Positions 17,025 to 25,333 of a DNA stretch of 46,024 nt are shown piece by piece. How positions within the stretch are numbered: the first letter of the stretch is position 1; each line of letters starts with the position of its first letter. The notes beneath the pieces are model-generated. The model saw only the letters and a list, made by a program, of their open reading frames with translations. It was not told the DNA's origin and ran no database searches. Location of the stretch: positions 1 through 46,024 of the IMG/VR virus record IMGVR_UViG_3300042475_003616, one strand, 5' to 3'. This DNA is from a virus. The position numbers were made by a program, and so were the translations under genes.

Positions 17025-18134
17025 TTAGGCTGCGTAAGATCCTGAGATAAAGATACCTTTAAGGTTATCTTGAGGACTACCTAATTGAACTTCGTATGTA
17101 GCACTCATTGTTGCATTATCTCCGATTGCAGAACTGAAATTCTGACTGATTAACTTGGCTCCTTTGAAAATATATTTTAACGAAGGGGCACCATTTCCAT
17201 TGCAATCAGGCTTTTTCATTGTGATGGTAAAATCATATGTTGTTCCATCGCAAAGTAAATCTGCTAAATTGCCATCTTGTAAGTCACCGACTTCCGCATT
17301 AACTTCTAATGTAGCGGTAACTGGGAAATCAATTTCACGAGAAAATGCGAATTTAGATCCGAGTTTTTGAAGTGGCGTACGAGCTAAATCGAACGAAAGC
17401 GTGAAATCTTGAACTTTGAGATTTGCTTCATCGTAACCAACAATACCGTCGAGAGTAAAATCAATATCTCCAGGTTGTAGGGCGGTTGCTTGAGAAGCAT
17501 TATCGTTAGTTTGAGCAACTGGTAATTTGAATTGGGCTGTTGTAATTGGCAACCCATTAACAGGATTTACAGCTGGTACGTTATCAGTACCATCTGCATC
17601 AGCATACACTCTAATATTAAGAGCCTCTACGTCTACAGTAGCTGTTGGAATTTCTCCTACAGCTGCATTAATACTATAGGAAGTAACGAAACCATTACCA
17701 AGAGCAAGAACCCCACTTTTACCAACTGGGGAAACAGAATCGGCATTATAGCTACTAGCATCATTACCTTCGTCAGCAATTAAAAGGTAATAATTTTTTT
17801 CATCACTTGATTTGTTTAAAATTCCAGAAATACAAGAAACGTTATTTGAACTACCACTTGGGGTGACAGTCAAGCCTAGGTATTTTTCATTGCTACCATC
17901 TGTAACATAGTATGAAAGACTACCGTTAACGGTTGGGGCTTCTACTTCAATGCGGTCAATTGCAGCTAAATTACCAAACTGATTAACATCGGTAAGATTT
18001 CTGCTGAAGTCTTCGTCAAAAGATTGTACACGAGTTAATTGTTTGATTGAATTAACTCCAGTTTGCATGCCACTAGGACTTACTTGACTAGCATATAAAG
18101 CTAAAACGTTATAAATTATTCTATTTCTGCTCAT
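17025..18134 (-). CDS. Major tail (tube) protein
   Basis: A 369-residue protein, ATG 18134. It starts 'MSRNRIIYNVLALYASQV' and contains 'QLTRVQSFDEDFSRNLTDVN', a pattern typical of tail tube proteins in large siphoviruses. Long beta-strand stretches follow, such as 'VTATLEVNAEVGDLQDGN' and 'NATMSATYEVQLGSPQDN'. It is a single gene with its own terminator and upstream motif, between the head-tail connectors and the tape measure, as expected for the most abundant tail component. A sheath would need a second comparable gene, and none is present here. Codons look less AT-biased than in neighbouring minor genes, consistent with high expression. Confidence 0.75.
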   Translation of the reverse strand: MSRNRIIYNVLALYASQVSPSGMQTGVNSIKQLTRVQSFDEDFSRNLTDVNQFGNLAAIDRIEVEAPTVNGSLSYYVTDGSNEKYLGLTVTPSGSSNNVSCISGILNKSSDEKNYYLLIADEGNDASSYNADSVSPVGKSGVLALGNGFVTSYSINAAVGEIPTATVDVEALNIRVYADADGTDNVPAVNPVNGLPITTAQFKLPVAQTNDNASQATALQPGDIDFTLDGIVGYDEANLKVQDFTLSFDLARTPLQKLGSKFAFSREIDFPVTATLEVNAEVGDLQDGNLADLLCDGTTYDFTITMKKPDCNGNGAPSLKYIFKGAKLISQNFSSAIGDNATMSATYEVQLGSPQDNLKGIFISGSYAA

Positions 18135-18140
18135 ATTATT

Positions 18141-18150
18141 ATATTACAGT
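18141..18150 (-). promoter_or_regulatory. ACTGTAATAT motif upstream of the tail tube gene
   Basis: Minus-strand ACTGTAATAT ends 6 nt before ATG 18134. It is the most divergent member of the GTGTAA family (C for G at position 2). A further AGTGTC lies just upstream at 18165-18170. No Shine-Dalgarno sequence separates it from the start. Confidence 0.35.
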
Positions 18151-18170
18151 ATATTTTTTCTTTAGACACT

Positions 18171-19019
18171 TTATTTTCTTGGGTTTCGGATATTAGATAA
18201 TTCAAAATCTACAAGGGCGGCTACACATTTTTTATTAATTTTTGCATTTTCAAGTTCGTCTAGTTTTGACACTGTTACCCTATCAATATACACTAAACTA
18301 GAAGGGGCTTGATTATTACATAATTCTTTATAATTAAAATAATTTCCCGACTTAAAATCTCCAAAATAATTAAAAGGAAAACTATTAGAACTTAAAACTG
18401 GAAAAACTTTTCTAGCGCTATCGCTTAAAATAGAAATAACCCCATCTAAGGAAAAACTATTGGATGCTAAAATAATACAACGAACCATTGTTTCTGTAGA
18501 ATCTTCCCCACCAAATGCAAAAGGTATATTTTCACCCCTGCGATGTTTAATGAATATACATGGGTAAGGAGTATCTAAATAACCCAGAGCTCCAGTTATT
18601 TGCGTGACTTTTGGAGTAATACTGTAAGATTTTTCAAAAAGAAGCTTTTCTTCTCTTTCGTCTGTATAATAAAGATTATACTCTTTAAAACTATAATTAA
18701 TAGTTACATTATCAGAATTTATATTATTATTCATGATAACACGGCCTTTATTAAAGTCAATATTTAAACCACTTATACCACGTGAAACATAATTATTGTT
18801 TATGAAAACTCCAGATGGTATGTTTACATTCGGAATACTACTATCATATATCCATTGACGAAATGGTGCGCTATAAATAGAATTATTAAAAAAATTTGGA
18901 TCAGAAGATGGGTAAAGTTTTCCGCTATGATTTGTAAAAGCCTCGCCTTTATACAAAATTTCATGATCCAACCATAAATAAAAACTAGACATTAAATTTG
19001 TAATATACGAAGCTTTCAT
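18171..19019 (-). CDS. Putative tail completion/terminator protein
   Basis: A 282-residue protein, ATG 19019 overlapping the stop of the previous gene by one base. It is rich in Asn, Ser, Tyr and Phe, with beta-strand segments such as 'GKVTQ'-like turns and 'SITPKVTQITGALGYLD', and a 'CIFIKHRRGENIPFAFGG' motif. It is the last gene before the tail tube, the place of tail terminator or tail completion proteins in siphoviruses. No definite family match is recognised; role inferred from gene order. Confidence 0.45.
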   Translation of the reverse strand: MKASYITNLMSSFYLWLDHEILYKGEAFTNHSGKLYPSSDPNFFNNSIYSAPFRQWIYDSSIPNVNIPSGVFINNNYVSRGISGLNIDFNKGRVIMNNNINSDNVTINYSFKEYNLYYTDEREEKLLFEKSYSITPKVTQITGALGYLDTPYPCIFIKHRRGENIPFAFGGEDSTETMVRCIILASNSFSLDGVISILSDSARKVFPVLSSNSFPFNYFGDFKSGNYFNYKELCNNQAPSSLVYIDRVTVSKLDELENAKINKKCVAALVDFELSNIRNPRK

Positions 19020-19597
19020 TATTTTTTAGCCCCAATTCTATTTAAAAATTTTTTATATATAAAACTAAAGTATTGCGTAGATCTAAATGTTGTTCCTCTA
19101 TAGTTAAATTTTGACTGTATTCCATAGCCAGATCTTGATTTAGAATATTGACGATATAAATAAGCACCCAGACCAGAAATGCCTTTTTCAATATCAAATA
19201 ACCAACTTCTTCCAGATTCCCATGGCATTTTAGATACAGACATAAAATCACTTTTGTCTGGGATATTAACTTGAACATTAAATAAATTTTTAGAAAAGTT
19301 TACGTTTACTGCTTTGATTTGTTTGATTAAATCAAATACTGGAGATATAGGGTCAAACCCTTTATTAAAACCTATAAAAGAAAACAAATTACCATAACCC
19401 CCCAAAGTTCCCGAAGAATTTGAAGCAGTTTCTCCGCCACTAATTTCTTGTGTTACTGGGTGATTTTCAAATTCGCTCATAAATATTTTTTTGTTTTTTT
19501 CAATTTCTTGACTGACAACTTCTAACACTAATTTTTGAGTAACTCTCGAATTTAAAATCTCATTTTCTAAAAGTTTTTTGTTAATTTTTCCAGCCAT
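19019..19597 (-). CDS. Head-tail connector / gp10-like neck protein
   Basis: A 192-residue protein with a strong AAGGAG eight bases before ATG 19597. N-terminal 40 residues are helical and charged ('RVTQKLVLEVVSQEIEKNKK'). The C-terminal half has 'WESGRSWLFDIEKGISGLGAYLYR' split by Gly turns, then basic residues and 'KKFLNRIGAKK'. Small basic proteins of this size between stopper and tail terminator genes are often HK97 gp10-like. Assignment is by size, position and composition. Confidence 0.45.
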   Translation of the reverse strand: MAGKINKKLLENEILNSRVTQKLVLEVVSQEIEKNKKIFMSEFENHPVTQEISGGETASNSSGTLGGYGNLFSFIGFNKGFDPISPVFDLIKQIKAVNVNFSKNLFNVQVNIPDKSDFMSVSKMPWESGRSWLFDIEKGISGLGAYLYRQYSKSRSGYGIQSKFNYRGTTFRSTQYFSFIYKKFLNRIGAKK

Positions 19598-20028
19598 TAC
19601 TCGCTCTCCTTAAAAAATAATGTATAAAAATCTATATTAAAAAGTCCATGCGGTCGGGTTGTTCCCATTGATTGAACGGGACGCCCATCAATTTCAATAC
19701 GTTCTGCATCACTGACAAAATCTACAAAATCTTTTTTGGCCTTAATTCTACAAATATTTCCACGAACTTCTTCACGAATTTCTGGCCACCCCATTGTTCT
19801 AGAAGGGTCTTGCCATTGAATCCGACAATCAAAAATACCACTTATTGGGGTGTATGATACTTCAATAGAGTCCTGATCATTATATAAGAAATTATAATTT
19901 GAATCACTAGAAATCACGACCCTTTCTGGAGTCTTCCATACTTTTACTGGCCTAGCAAATGTATCATGCAATTTTTGAAATGCTTTTGAATAACCAGCTT
20001 TTTGTTTATCTGTTAGGTATCCCGCCAT
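19597..20028 (-). CDS. Head-tail connector (stopper-like) protein
   Basis: A 143-residue protein whose stop overlaps the next start at 19597. The N-terminus 'KAGYSKAFQKLHDTFARPV' is followed by beta segments 'IFDCRIQWQDPSR', 'GNICRIKAKKDFVDFV' and 'AERIEIDGRPVQ', compatible with the small beta-barrel of head-tail stopper proteins. It sits second in the connector cluster after the adaptor-like gene. No catalytic residues are apparent. The role is inferred from context. Confidence 0.5.
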   Translation of the reverse strand: MAGYLTDKQKAGYSKAFQKLHDTFARPVKVWKTPERVVISSDSNYNFLYNDQDSIEVSYTPISGIFDCRIQWQDPSRTMGWPEIREEVRGNICRIKAKKDFVDFVSDAERIEIDGRPVQSMGTTRPHGLFNIDFYTLFFKESE

Positions 20029-20032
20029 AATT

Positions 20033-20563
20033 TTAGTTTAATGTTCTATGATATTCTTGTATAATATAATTAGAAATACCCTGCGTGTCATCTCCTACGA
20101 CTTGATCAGGAATAGCATTATATTTAAGGTACATTTTTACAGCTTTGTCCAAATCTTGTTTTATATCTCTAGCCATCGCTCTGAAATTTTTTGCTATTTC
20201 GTTTTTGTTTACACGTTGAACTCTACTATCTCCCTCCCCGAGGGAAACCCATTCTTCCCCCTCAACTAGAGAGCTTGATGTAGCAAAGCGCGCTTGAGCT
20301 TTGAAATATTCAAAATCAAATATCATTTTATAGATAGCTAATTGATCATTACTAGGATTTGGAACAAGATCGTATCCAGTTACAACACCATATTGGTCTT
20401 TATAGGCAACACCAGATATTTGAGTCCCAATTAAATTATTTAATTTACCAACATTTGCATTATCTAAAAACCAAGAAGAAATTTTGGCTATAGAATAACT
20501 GTCCGGCTCGTCTAATTCTGTATATACACCATATACGAATTTTGTAAAATATTCTTGATCCAT
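20033..20563 (-). CDS. Head-tail adaptor-like protein
   Basis: A 176-residue, mainly helical protein (ATG 20563) with 'EYFTKFVYGVYTELDEPDSY', 'IYKMIFDFEYFKAQARFAT' and 'KNFRAMARDIKQDLDKAVK'. The helical bundle look and position directly downstream of the capsid block fit the adaptor that docks on the portal ring (gp6/gp15-type). A TGTGTAAAAT motif ends 5 nt upstream, so this gene probably begins the connector transcript. Confidence 0.5.
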   Translation of the reverse strand: MDQEYFTKFVYGVYTELDEPDSYSIAKISSWFLDNANVGKLNNLIGTQISGVAYKDQYGVVTGYDLVPNPSNDQLAIYKMIFDFEYFKAQARFATSSSLVEGEEWVSLGEGDSRVQRVNKNEIAKNFRAMARDIKQDLDKAVKMYLKYNAIPDQVVGDDTQGISNYIIQEYHRTLN

Positions 20564-20568
20564 GTATT

Positions 20569-20578
20569 ATTTTACACA
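20569..20578 (-). promoter_or_regulatory. TGTGTAAAAT motif upstream of the connector genes
   Basis: Minus-strand TGTGTAAAAT ends 5 nt before ATG 20563 and lies in the 29-nt gap after the 125-residue gene. The spacing leaves no room for a Shine-Dalgarno sequence. If it is a -10-type element the mRNA would be leaderless. Confidence 0.4.
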
Positions 20579-20592
20579 GAAAACGAGAAATC

Positions 20593-20970
20593 TTACGCGC
20601 CTTCTCTTAATATCTTTTTAGCTTTTGCGTCTAAATCTTCTACTGATTTAACTTGTCCAGTGGCAACATTACTACCATATCTTGAATTCCATTTAACGAA
20701 TTCTTGAGCTAAACGATCAGTTAAAACTTTTCTATCCGGAGTTGGAACCAGCCCAATTTTATAAGCATGTGCTTGTAAATCGGTCATATTCATTTCAGCT
20801 AATTGACCACGATACTCTTCCGAACTATTAGCTGTATAAATAGAAAGAGTTTCTCCCAAGATTTCATCTAAAGAAGATGGTGGTTTTTGAACTTTTTCTT
20901 CTTTTCCGTGAATTTGTAACATTTCTTTTTTGGAGGGGCGACCTCTTTTCTTTTTGTTCGTAGTATTCAT
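20593..20970 (-). CDS. Small basic protein with AT-hook-like and SAP-like segments
   Basis: A 125-residue protein, ATG 20970, first after the capsid terminator. The N-terminus 'NTTNKKKRGRPSKKE' carries a GRP core like that of AT-hook DNA-binding motifs. Residues about 58-92, 'LAEMNMTDLQAHAYKIGL' and then 'RKVLTDRLAQEF', look like a SAP or Rho-N-type helix-loop-helix. Such proteins next to capsid genes may be head-associated or DNA-binding, but the function is not known. A clear GTGTAA motif is absent upstream. Confidence 0.5.
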   Translation of the reverse strand: MNTTNKKKRGRPSKKEMLQIHGKEEKVQKPPSSLDEILGETLSIYTANSSEEYRGQLAEMNMTDLQAHAYKIGLVPTPDRKVLTDRLAQEFVKWNSRYGSNVATGQVKSVEDLDAKAKKILREGA

Positions 20971-21015
20971 CTTAAATATTATGTTATTTTATATAATAAT
21001 AATCTAATTTATTAT

Positions 21016-21042
21016 AAAAAAAGAGCCACCCTTTCGGGTGGC
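21016..21042 (-). terminator. Intrinsic terminator after the major capsid gene
   Basis: On the minus strand, stem GCCACCC/GGGTGGC with a GAAA loop is followed by CTCTTTTTTTAT. It lies about 28 nt past the capsid stop and has the same loop as the tail tube terminator. The next gene downstream (20593-20970) would depend on read-through or its own promoter. Confidence 0.9.
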
Positions 21043-21069
21043 CCTTAATTTTTTAAACTATTTGTTTAA

Positions 21070-22188
21070 TTATACAATTAAACCAACAGCTGCACGAGCG
21101 TCAACGGCTACGCGGCCTTCTTCTACATAACTGTAGAAACCAACTTTTTGGCTACGAGCCAAGAATTGATCGTCAGGAAGAACCTTGACTTGACCACGGG
21201 TTTCGCTTTGGATTGCGACTGGGCGCAAGAAAGCGTTACGGCTAGCGTCGATACCAAGAATTAACTCATCGGAAGCACTTGTGAAAGCTGTTCCGTTAGC
21301 TTGTCCATAGGTATTGAATAGTGTCGATCCAGCGAAGGTATCGAACAAGTCATTATACTTACGGCCTTCGCCAAGTTCAAGCAATTCATGAATTGTTACG
21401 CCGAAGATTTCGTTCGTACCAGCGGCACGATAGATATCTTCACGAACGCTATCAGGAAGAGCAACGTTACCAGCACTGGTTCCGCCACCACTTCTTGTGT
21501 TCATTGGGTTGTAAGCAAATGCACGAATTTGTTCTTTGATTTCTGGGCTTACGAAGATATCAGTTAACCCACGGCTTTGAAGAGCTTGTGGAGTACCGCC
21601 TGTGTAAGCAGCATTGAGTCTACGGACTAAAGTCCAGAGTTTATTCATGTCATCAAGTTGGAAAGTTCCAGCAGTACCAACACGGAAAACGTGTTTAGTG
21701 CTGTTTGTGGAAGCTTCGGCCAAGAGTTTGAGAATAACAGCCCAAGCATTACGTTCTTGTTTAACAAGAATTTCATTGGCCATACGTTCTAAACCAGCGG
21801 CTACAACGTCGAGACGGGCTCTACGAACATAACGCTTGTCCATACTGATTGCACTGTCAAGACGATAGGTGTTAACCTTCATTTCTTGCATGCCTTGAAC
21901 AAAGTTAGTTGGGAGACCGCCACCTACAGTTTGTGACCAAACGCTGATGTGCCCTTCATTAAGACCATAGTATAAGTCGAGAGGAATCGAAGGAGAATCA
22001 TCCTCGTCAAATTCTACGTCACGATAAATCATTGAAGCAGTACCGGCTTGATAAATAACTTGCTGGATAACATCACTAATAAATGCAGCAAAAGCTTCTT
22101 GGGCTTCAACAGCTACAGTTTTGTTATCTGAAGCAAGAGCCTTAATAAGCTCGATTTGCTCAGGATTTTTGTCAAATTGAATTTTCAT
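21070..22188 (-). CDS. Major capsid protein (HK97-fold)
   Basis: A 372-residue protein, ATG 22188, preceded by an A-rich leader without a strong Shine-Dalgarno sequence. Size, position after protease/scaffold and decoration genes, and its own terminator all fit the major head protein. Sequence features include an N-terminal helix, 'VEFDEDDSPSIPLDLYYG', 'MDKRYVRRARLDVVAAGLER', 'GLTDIFVSPEIKEQIRAFAY' and a long A-domain-like C-terminal part with 'FGVTIHELLELGEG'. The DNA is visibly richer in G/C and in preferred codons than flanking minor genes, as expected for a very abundant protein. It assembles the icosahedral shell. Confidence 0.85.
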   Translation of the reverse strand: MKIQFDKNPEQIELIKALASDNKTVAVEAQEAFAAFISDVIQQVIYQAGTASMIYRDVEFDEDDSPSIPLDLYYGLNEGHISVWSQTVGGGLPTNFVQGMQEMKVNTYRLDSAISMDKRYVRRARLDVVAAGLERMANEILVKQERNAWAVILKLLAEASTNSTKHVFRVGTAGTFQLDDMNKLWTLVRRLNAAYTGGTPQALQSRGLTDIFVSPEIKEQIRAFAYNPMNTRSGGGTSAGNVALPDSVREDIYRAAGTNEIFGVTIHELLELGEGRKYNDLFDTFAGSTLFNTYGQANGTAFTSASDELILGIDASRNAFLRPVAIQSETRGQVKVLPDDQFLARSQKVGFYSYVEEGRVAVDARAAVGLIV

Positions 22189-22215
22189 ATTTTTTTATAA
22201 TTTCTTTCTAATTGA

Positions 22216-22752
22216 TTAGAGTTCTACCTTTAGTAAGGCATATCCTTCGTCATTTTTAGGTCCGAGGAATTTACCAACTGTTGCACTACCATAGGCAACG
22301 ACTTTAAGGTCTCCACCACCAGCGTCAGAAACGGCTGCGCCGCTACCGAATCCTGGGGTGCCAACAATACCGTTAACAAGGACAAGACCCTTCGTAAGGA
22401 TGGGGCATGCTTGACCAGTGATGATGACATCCATCTCAGCGGCCTTGCGTGGGTTGTAAATTAATTGTTCACCGTTCTCATCATAACGACGGACGTCTTT
22501 CAAAAGCAATCCTACGATTTGGCCTTTAGCAGCGCCAGAAGCGGCTGGGCTAACAGTCCAAGGAACGTTGAATTGAGCTGAAAGAGTATTATCGTATGAA
22601 GAGAGGTTGTCTAATGATAAAGCGCTTTTGAGATCAACTCCATTAGCGTCAGCTGTAACTACAGTACCTTTATTGGCACTTTCAGCATTGACGGCAAAAA
22701 GGTTGATAACATCATGCTCATCATAATCTCTAAATGGTTTTAAATTTGCCAT
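22216..22752 (-). CDS. Head decoration / capsid-stabilising protein
   Basis: A 178-residue protein, ATG 22752, between protease-scaffold and major capsid genes. It begins 'MANLKPFRDYDEHDVINLFA' and holds Gly/Ala-rich beta segments ('GQIVGLLLKDVRRYDENGEQ', 'GIVGTPGFGSGAAVSDAGG'). This N-terminal 'DYDEHDVINLFA' start and size are seen in putative decoration or capsid cement proteins of large phages. Its codon use is capsid-like, implying high copy number. The 27-nt gap to the capsid gene shows no terminator, so both probably share a transcript. Confidence 0.6.
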   Translation of the reverse strand: MANLKPFRDYDEHDVINLFAVNAESANKGTVVTADANGVDLKSALSLDNLSSYDNTLSAQFNVPWTVSPAASGAAKGQIVGLLLKDVRRYDENGEQLIYNPRKAAEMDVIITGQACPILTKGLVLVNGIVGTPGFGSGAAVSDAGGGDLKVVAYGSATVGKFLGPKNDEGYALLKVEL

Positions 22753-22772
22753 AATATTTTATCTTTCTTTTT

Positions 22773-24599
22773 TTATTTAATTTTTACGCTGTTTTTATTG
22801 AAAGCTGCACCGATTTTTTCAACCAGTGAAACTTCTTGAGGAGAGGAAGCGTTTGGAAGGACTTCTTCCGTTACCTCTGCACTCGAAATTACTTCTTCTA
22901 CAGTTTTTTCTTCGCTAGCTACGACTTCAGAAGCTTTTTCTTCTTTTTCTTTATCGTCTTCTTTTTCTTCACCTTCTTTTTTGAAGGGAACAAACTTTTT
23001 GTCTGATTTCTTTTTAGCTGCGGCAAATGTAGAAAACTTCTTATACCATTTTTCGAACTGTTCGTCGTTTTCGATGGCGTTTAAATCTTCTGCGATGATA
23101 CTACGATCTTCATCAGTAAGATCGAATTCTTCATCAAGCAAGGCCATACGGCGTTGGAAATTGGCTTCAATTTCTTTAGCTTTGAGGTCTTCTTGAATCT
23201 TTGTGAATTCTTCTTTTACTTTTTCACTATCAGCTTTGATTGCTTCGAGATCTGTTTTCAATGTTGAAATTTGATCTTCGGCAGCTTTAAGTGCTGTTTC
23301 TTTTTCTTCAACTTTTGATTTCCATTCTTGAGCAAGTTCTGCAATACGATTCGAAATAAATTCACGAACAGCACTAGCAGCAACTTCCTTGATGGAATCG
23401 TCCGTAATATCATCAATATTTTTTAGTTGCATATTATTTTTTACATTATTATTTACAGAATGGACACTTTTTTTATTCATTTTAATTTCAGAGGACTCTA
23501 CTTCATTTTCTTCTTCATCATCTTCTTCTTCAATTTCTTCATAATCTTCACTACCACATTTTGGACAAACTTCTGCTTCAGAACCTTTGTATCCACATTT
23601 GGCACAAACATATTTCTCTTCTTCGGCTTTAACAGTTTCTTCTGTTTGTGGCTTATCATAAGAAATAACAACACCACTAACTTCAGCAGCTGGTGTATTG
23701 GTAAAACCAATACCTAAAGGAAGAACATTCCCCTGAAGATTTAAAAGAACTATATCTCCATCTTCTGTATAGCCATTTCCACCAAAAACTTTAAGACGAT
23801 CTTTTAATTCTACAATATCTTCTTCTTTTTCTATAATGGTTGCATCAGCTAAATTTTTATTTCCTTTAGCTACGTTAAATTCATTAAATCCAAGTTCCCA
23901 GCTTGCGCTTACAGAAAGATATTTATTAGAGGATGGATCACTACTTTCAACAAGTTCAGATGCGAATTCTGGATTTACAATTTTCCATACATATCCAGAA
24001 AGAACTACATTAAAAGGATCTTTCATCGCTTTAACCTCTTCTAAAGTTAAAGGCTTGCTACTTCCAAATTCACTAAATCCATAACCGGTACAAACACCAA
24101 CAACTATTTTACGATTATGTTCGATATTAAATGGCTTATTAATAAAATTTTCGACCATTGCTAACGCAACATCCGTACTAATAATATGACCATTTTTATT
24201 TCCGCGATTAACAACAAAAGCGTCAAAAGCAACACCCATTAAGTCACGATTCACATCAAGATCTACATTACTAGGAAGATATTGTTTTAATTGATCAATC
24301 GAAGCCACAGCTAAATATTTATCTTGATCGAAAGGAACCATCGCTTGAACAATAATACCATTAAATTTAATTGAATATTTGAAATCTTTCATTGCATCCA
24401 TTTGTAAATTTACACTTTCTTCGGCTAATAAGGCAACATTTTTAAGTTTATTGCTGATTACAATTTCTTTGTCGCTAGATTCTTTTAGTTCAAAAGCGCA
24501 CAATGATACTGGGCGAGTAAATGAAATTGATAAATCAGATAAATCAAATCCTGTTTTTGGATCGACCATTTCTACAGAAACATCTTCATATGTAGGCAT
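22773..24599 (-). CDS. Prohead protease-scaffold fusion with internal zinc ribbon
   Basis: A 608-residue protein, ATG 24599. Residues about 110-320 look like an assemblin-type serine protease: 'LMGVAFDAFVVNRGNKNGH', a likely catalytic His in 'FNIEHNRK' (H161) and a likely catalytic Ser in 'LSVSASWE' (about 229-231). At 332-348 lies CxxC-x9-CxxC (CAKCG...CPKCG), a zinc ribbon, followed by a run of Glu/Asp. Residues about 400-500 form a long coiled coil, and the C-terminal 120 residues are highly charged, as in scaffolds. In related phages the protease matures scaffold and capsid during head assembly. Internal ATGs at 23480 and 23432 could also yield a separate scaffold. It is transcribed ahead of decoration and capsid genes. 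Confidence 0.75.
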   Translation of the reverse strand: MPTYEDVSVEMVDPKTGFDLSDLSISFTRPVSLCAFELKESSDKEIVISNKLKNVALLAEESVNLQMDAMKDFKYSIKFNGIIVQAMVPFDQDKYLAVASIDQLKQYLPSNVDLDVNRDLMGVAFDAFVVNRGNKNGHIISTDVALAMVENFINKPFNIEHNRKIVVGVCTGYGFSEFGSSKPLTLEEVKAMKDPFNVVLSGYVWKIVNPEFASELVESSDPSSNKYLSVSASWELGFNEFNVAKGNKNLADATIIEKEEDIVELKDRLKVFGGNGYTEDGDIVLLNLQGNVLPLGIGFTNTPAAEVSGVVISYDKPQTEETVKAEEEKYVCAKCGYKGSEAEVCPKCGSEDYEEIEEEDDEEENEVESSEIKMNKKSVHSVNNNVKNNMQLKNIDDITDDSIKEVAASAVREFISNRIAELAQEWKSKVEEKETALKAAEDQISTLKTDLEAIKADSEKVKEEFTKIQEDLKAKEIEANFQRRMALLDEEFDLTDEDRSIIAEDLNAIENDEQFEKWYKKFSTFAAAKKKSDKKFVPFKKEGEEKEDDKEKEEKASEVVASEEKTVEEVISSAEVTEEVLPNASSPQEVSLVEKIGAAFNKNSVKIK

Positions 24600-24611
24600 A
24601 TTATATTATAT

Positions 24612-24621
24612 TTATTACACT
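24612..24621 (-). promoter_or_regulatory. AGTGTAATAA motif upstream of the head operon
   Basis: Minus-strand AGTGTAATAA ends 12 nt before ATG 24599, in the 38-nt gap behind the endolysin gene. It is identical to the copy before the portal gene (35970-35979). It probably drives protease, decoration and capsid genes. Confidence 0.5.
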
Positions 24622-24637
24622 TTATTTTTATAATTTA

Positions 24638-25333
24638 TTATAAATAAGCTGCTTGAAAATGCATCCAATCAAAATTTCTCGCACGACCTAAACTTGTCCA
24701 GCCTTCGGCTTCTACAATTTTCCAAAAATCGTTATATATGGGCTTAGCAAAAGAAGCACTATCTTTTCCCATTTTTAATTGATTGTTATCAGGGTCTAAA
24801 TCCACAGCTGCGCCCCAAGAATGAATAGACCAAGAAGACCCACCTCTTTTTCGTCTTACATTAACACAACCGCCAAACATATCTAATCTTAATTTGACTA
24901 TTTCTTTTTCTCCATATATTTTTAATGTATTTTCAAAAATTGTATATAAAGATTTGGCTACTTTTTCATTACAAGAAATTTTATTTAATGTTGTTGTAGG
25001 ATCCCATGCTAATTTTAATTTATATGGGACTTCAAGTTTTGTTATGTTCTCCCCAACCGGCCCATAAAAATTACACATTGATGTATAATCTTGTTTTGGC
25101 CAGCGTTGCGATAAGGGAGTGTTGTTAGAAATATTAGTTACGAATTTCCAAGTTTTTGGCCCAACAACTCCATCTGGTTTTAAGCCATTTTTAAGTTGAA
25201 ATTTTATAGTTTCTTTTTCTGTTTGTGGCCCAAAAGCTCCATCAACTGTTGGAATTTTATAACCAGCACTTTGTAAAAACAATTGCCATTGTTTAACTTC
25301 TTCATTAACATCTCCACGCTCTAGCGCTTTCAT
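24638..25333 (-). CDS. Endolysin: peptidoglycan-binding domain plus M15-type peptidase
   Basis: A 231-residue enzyme, ATG 25333 with GGAG nine bases upstream. Residues 1-65 are a PG_binding_1 domain ('GDVNEEVKQWQLFLQSAGY', 'DGAFGPQTEKETIKFQ', 'DGVVGPKTW'). Residues about 105-231 form an M15-family zinc peptidase: 'SIHSWGAAVDLD' gives H171 and D178, and 'DWMHF' gives H225, the SxHxxGxAxD...H zinc-binding set. It should cleave peptidoglycan cross-link or stem peptides at lysis. There is no signal peptide, so release depends on a holin, probably the upstream gene. It ends the lysis cassette. Family assignment is firm; exact bond is not known. Confidence 0.9.
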   Translation of the reverse strand: MKALERGDVNEEVKQWQLFLQSAGYKIPTVDGAFGPQTEKETIKFQLKNGLKPDGVVGPKTWKFVTNISNNTPLSQRWPKQDYTSMCNFYGPVGENITKLEVPYKLKLAWDPTTTLNKISCNEKVAKSLYTIFENTLKIYGEKEIVKLRLDMFGGCVNVRRKRGGSSWSIHSWGAAVDLDPDNNQLKMGKDSASFAKPIYNDFWKIVEAEGWTSLGRARNFDWMHFQAAYL

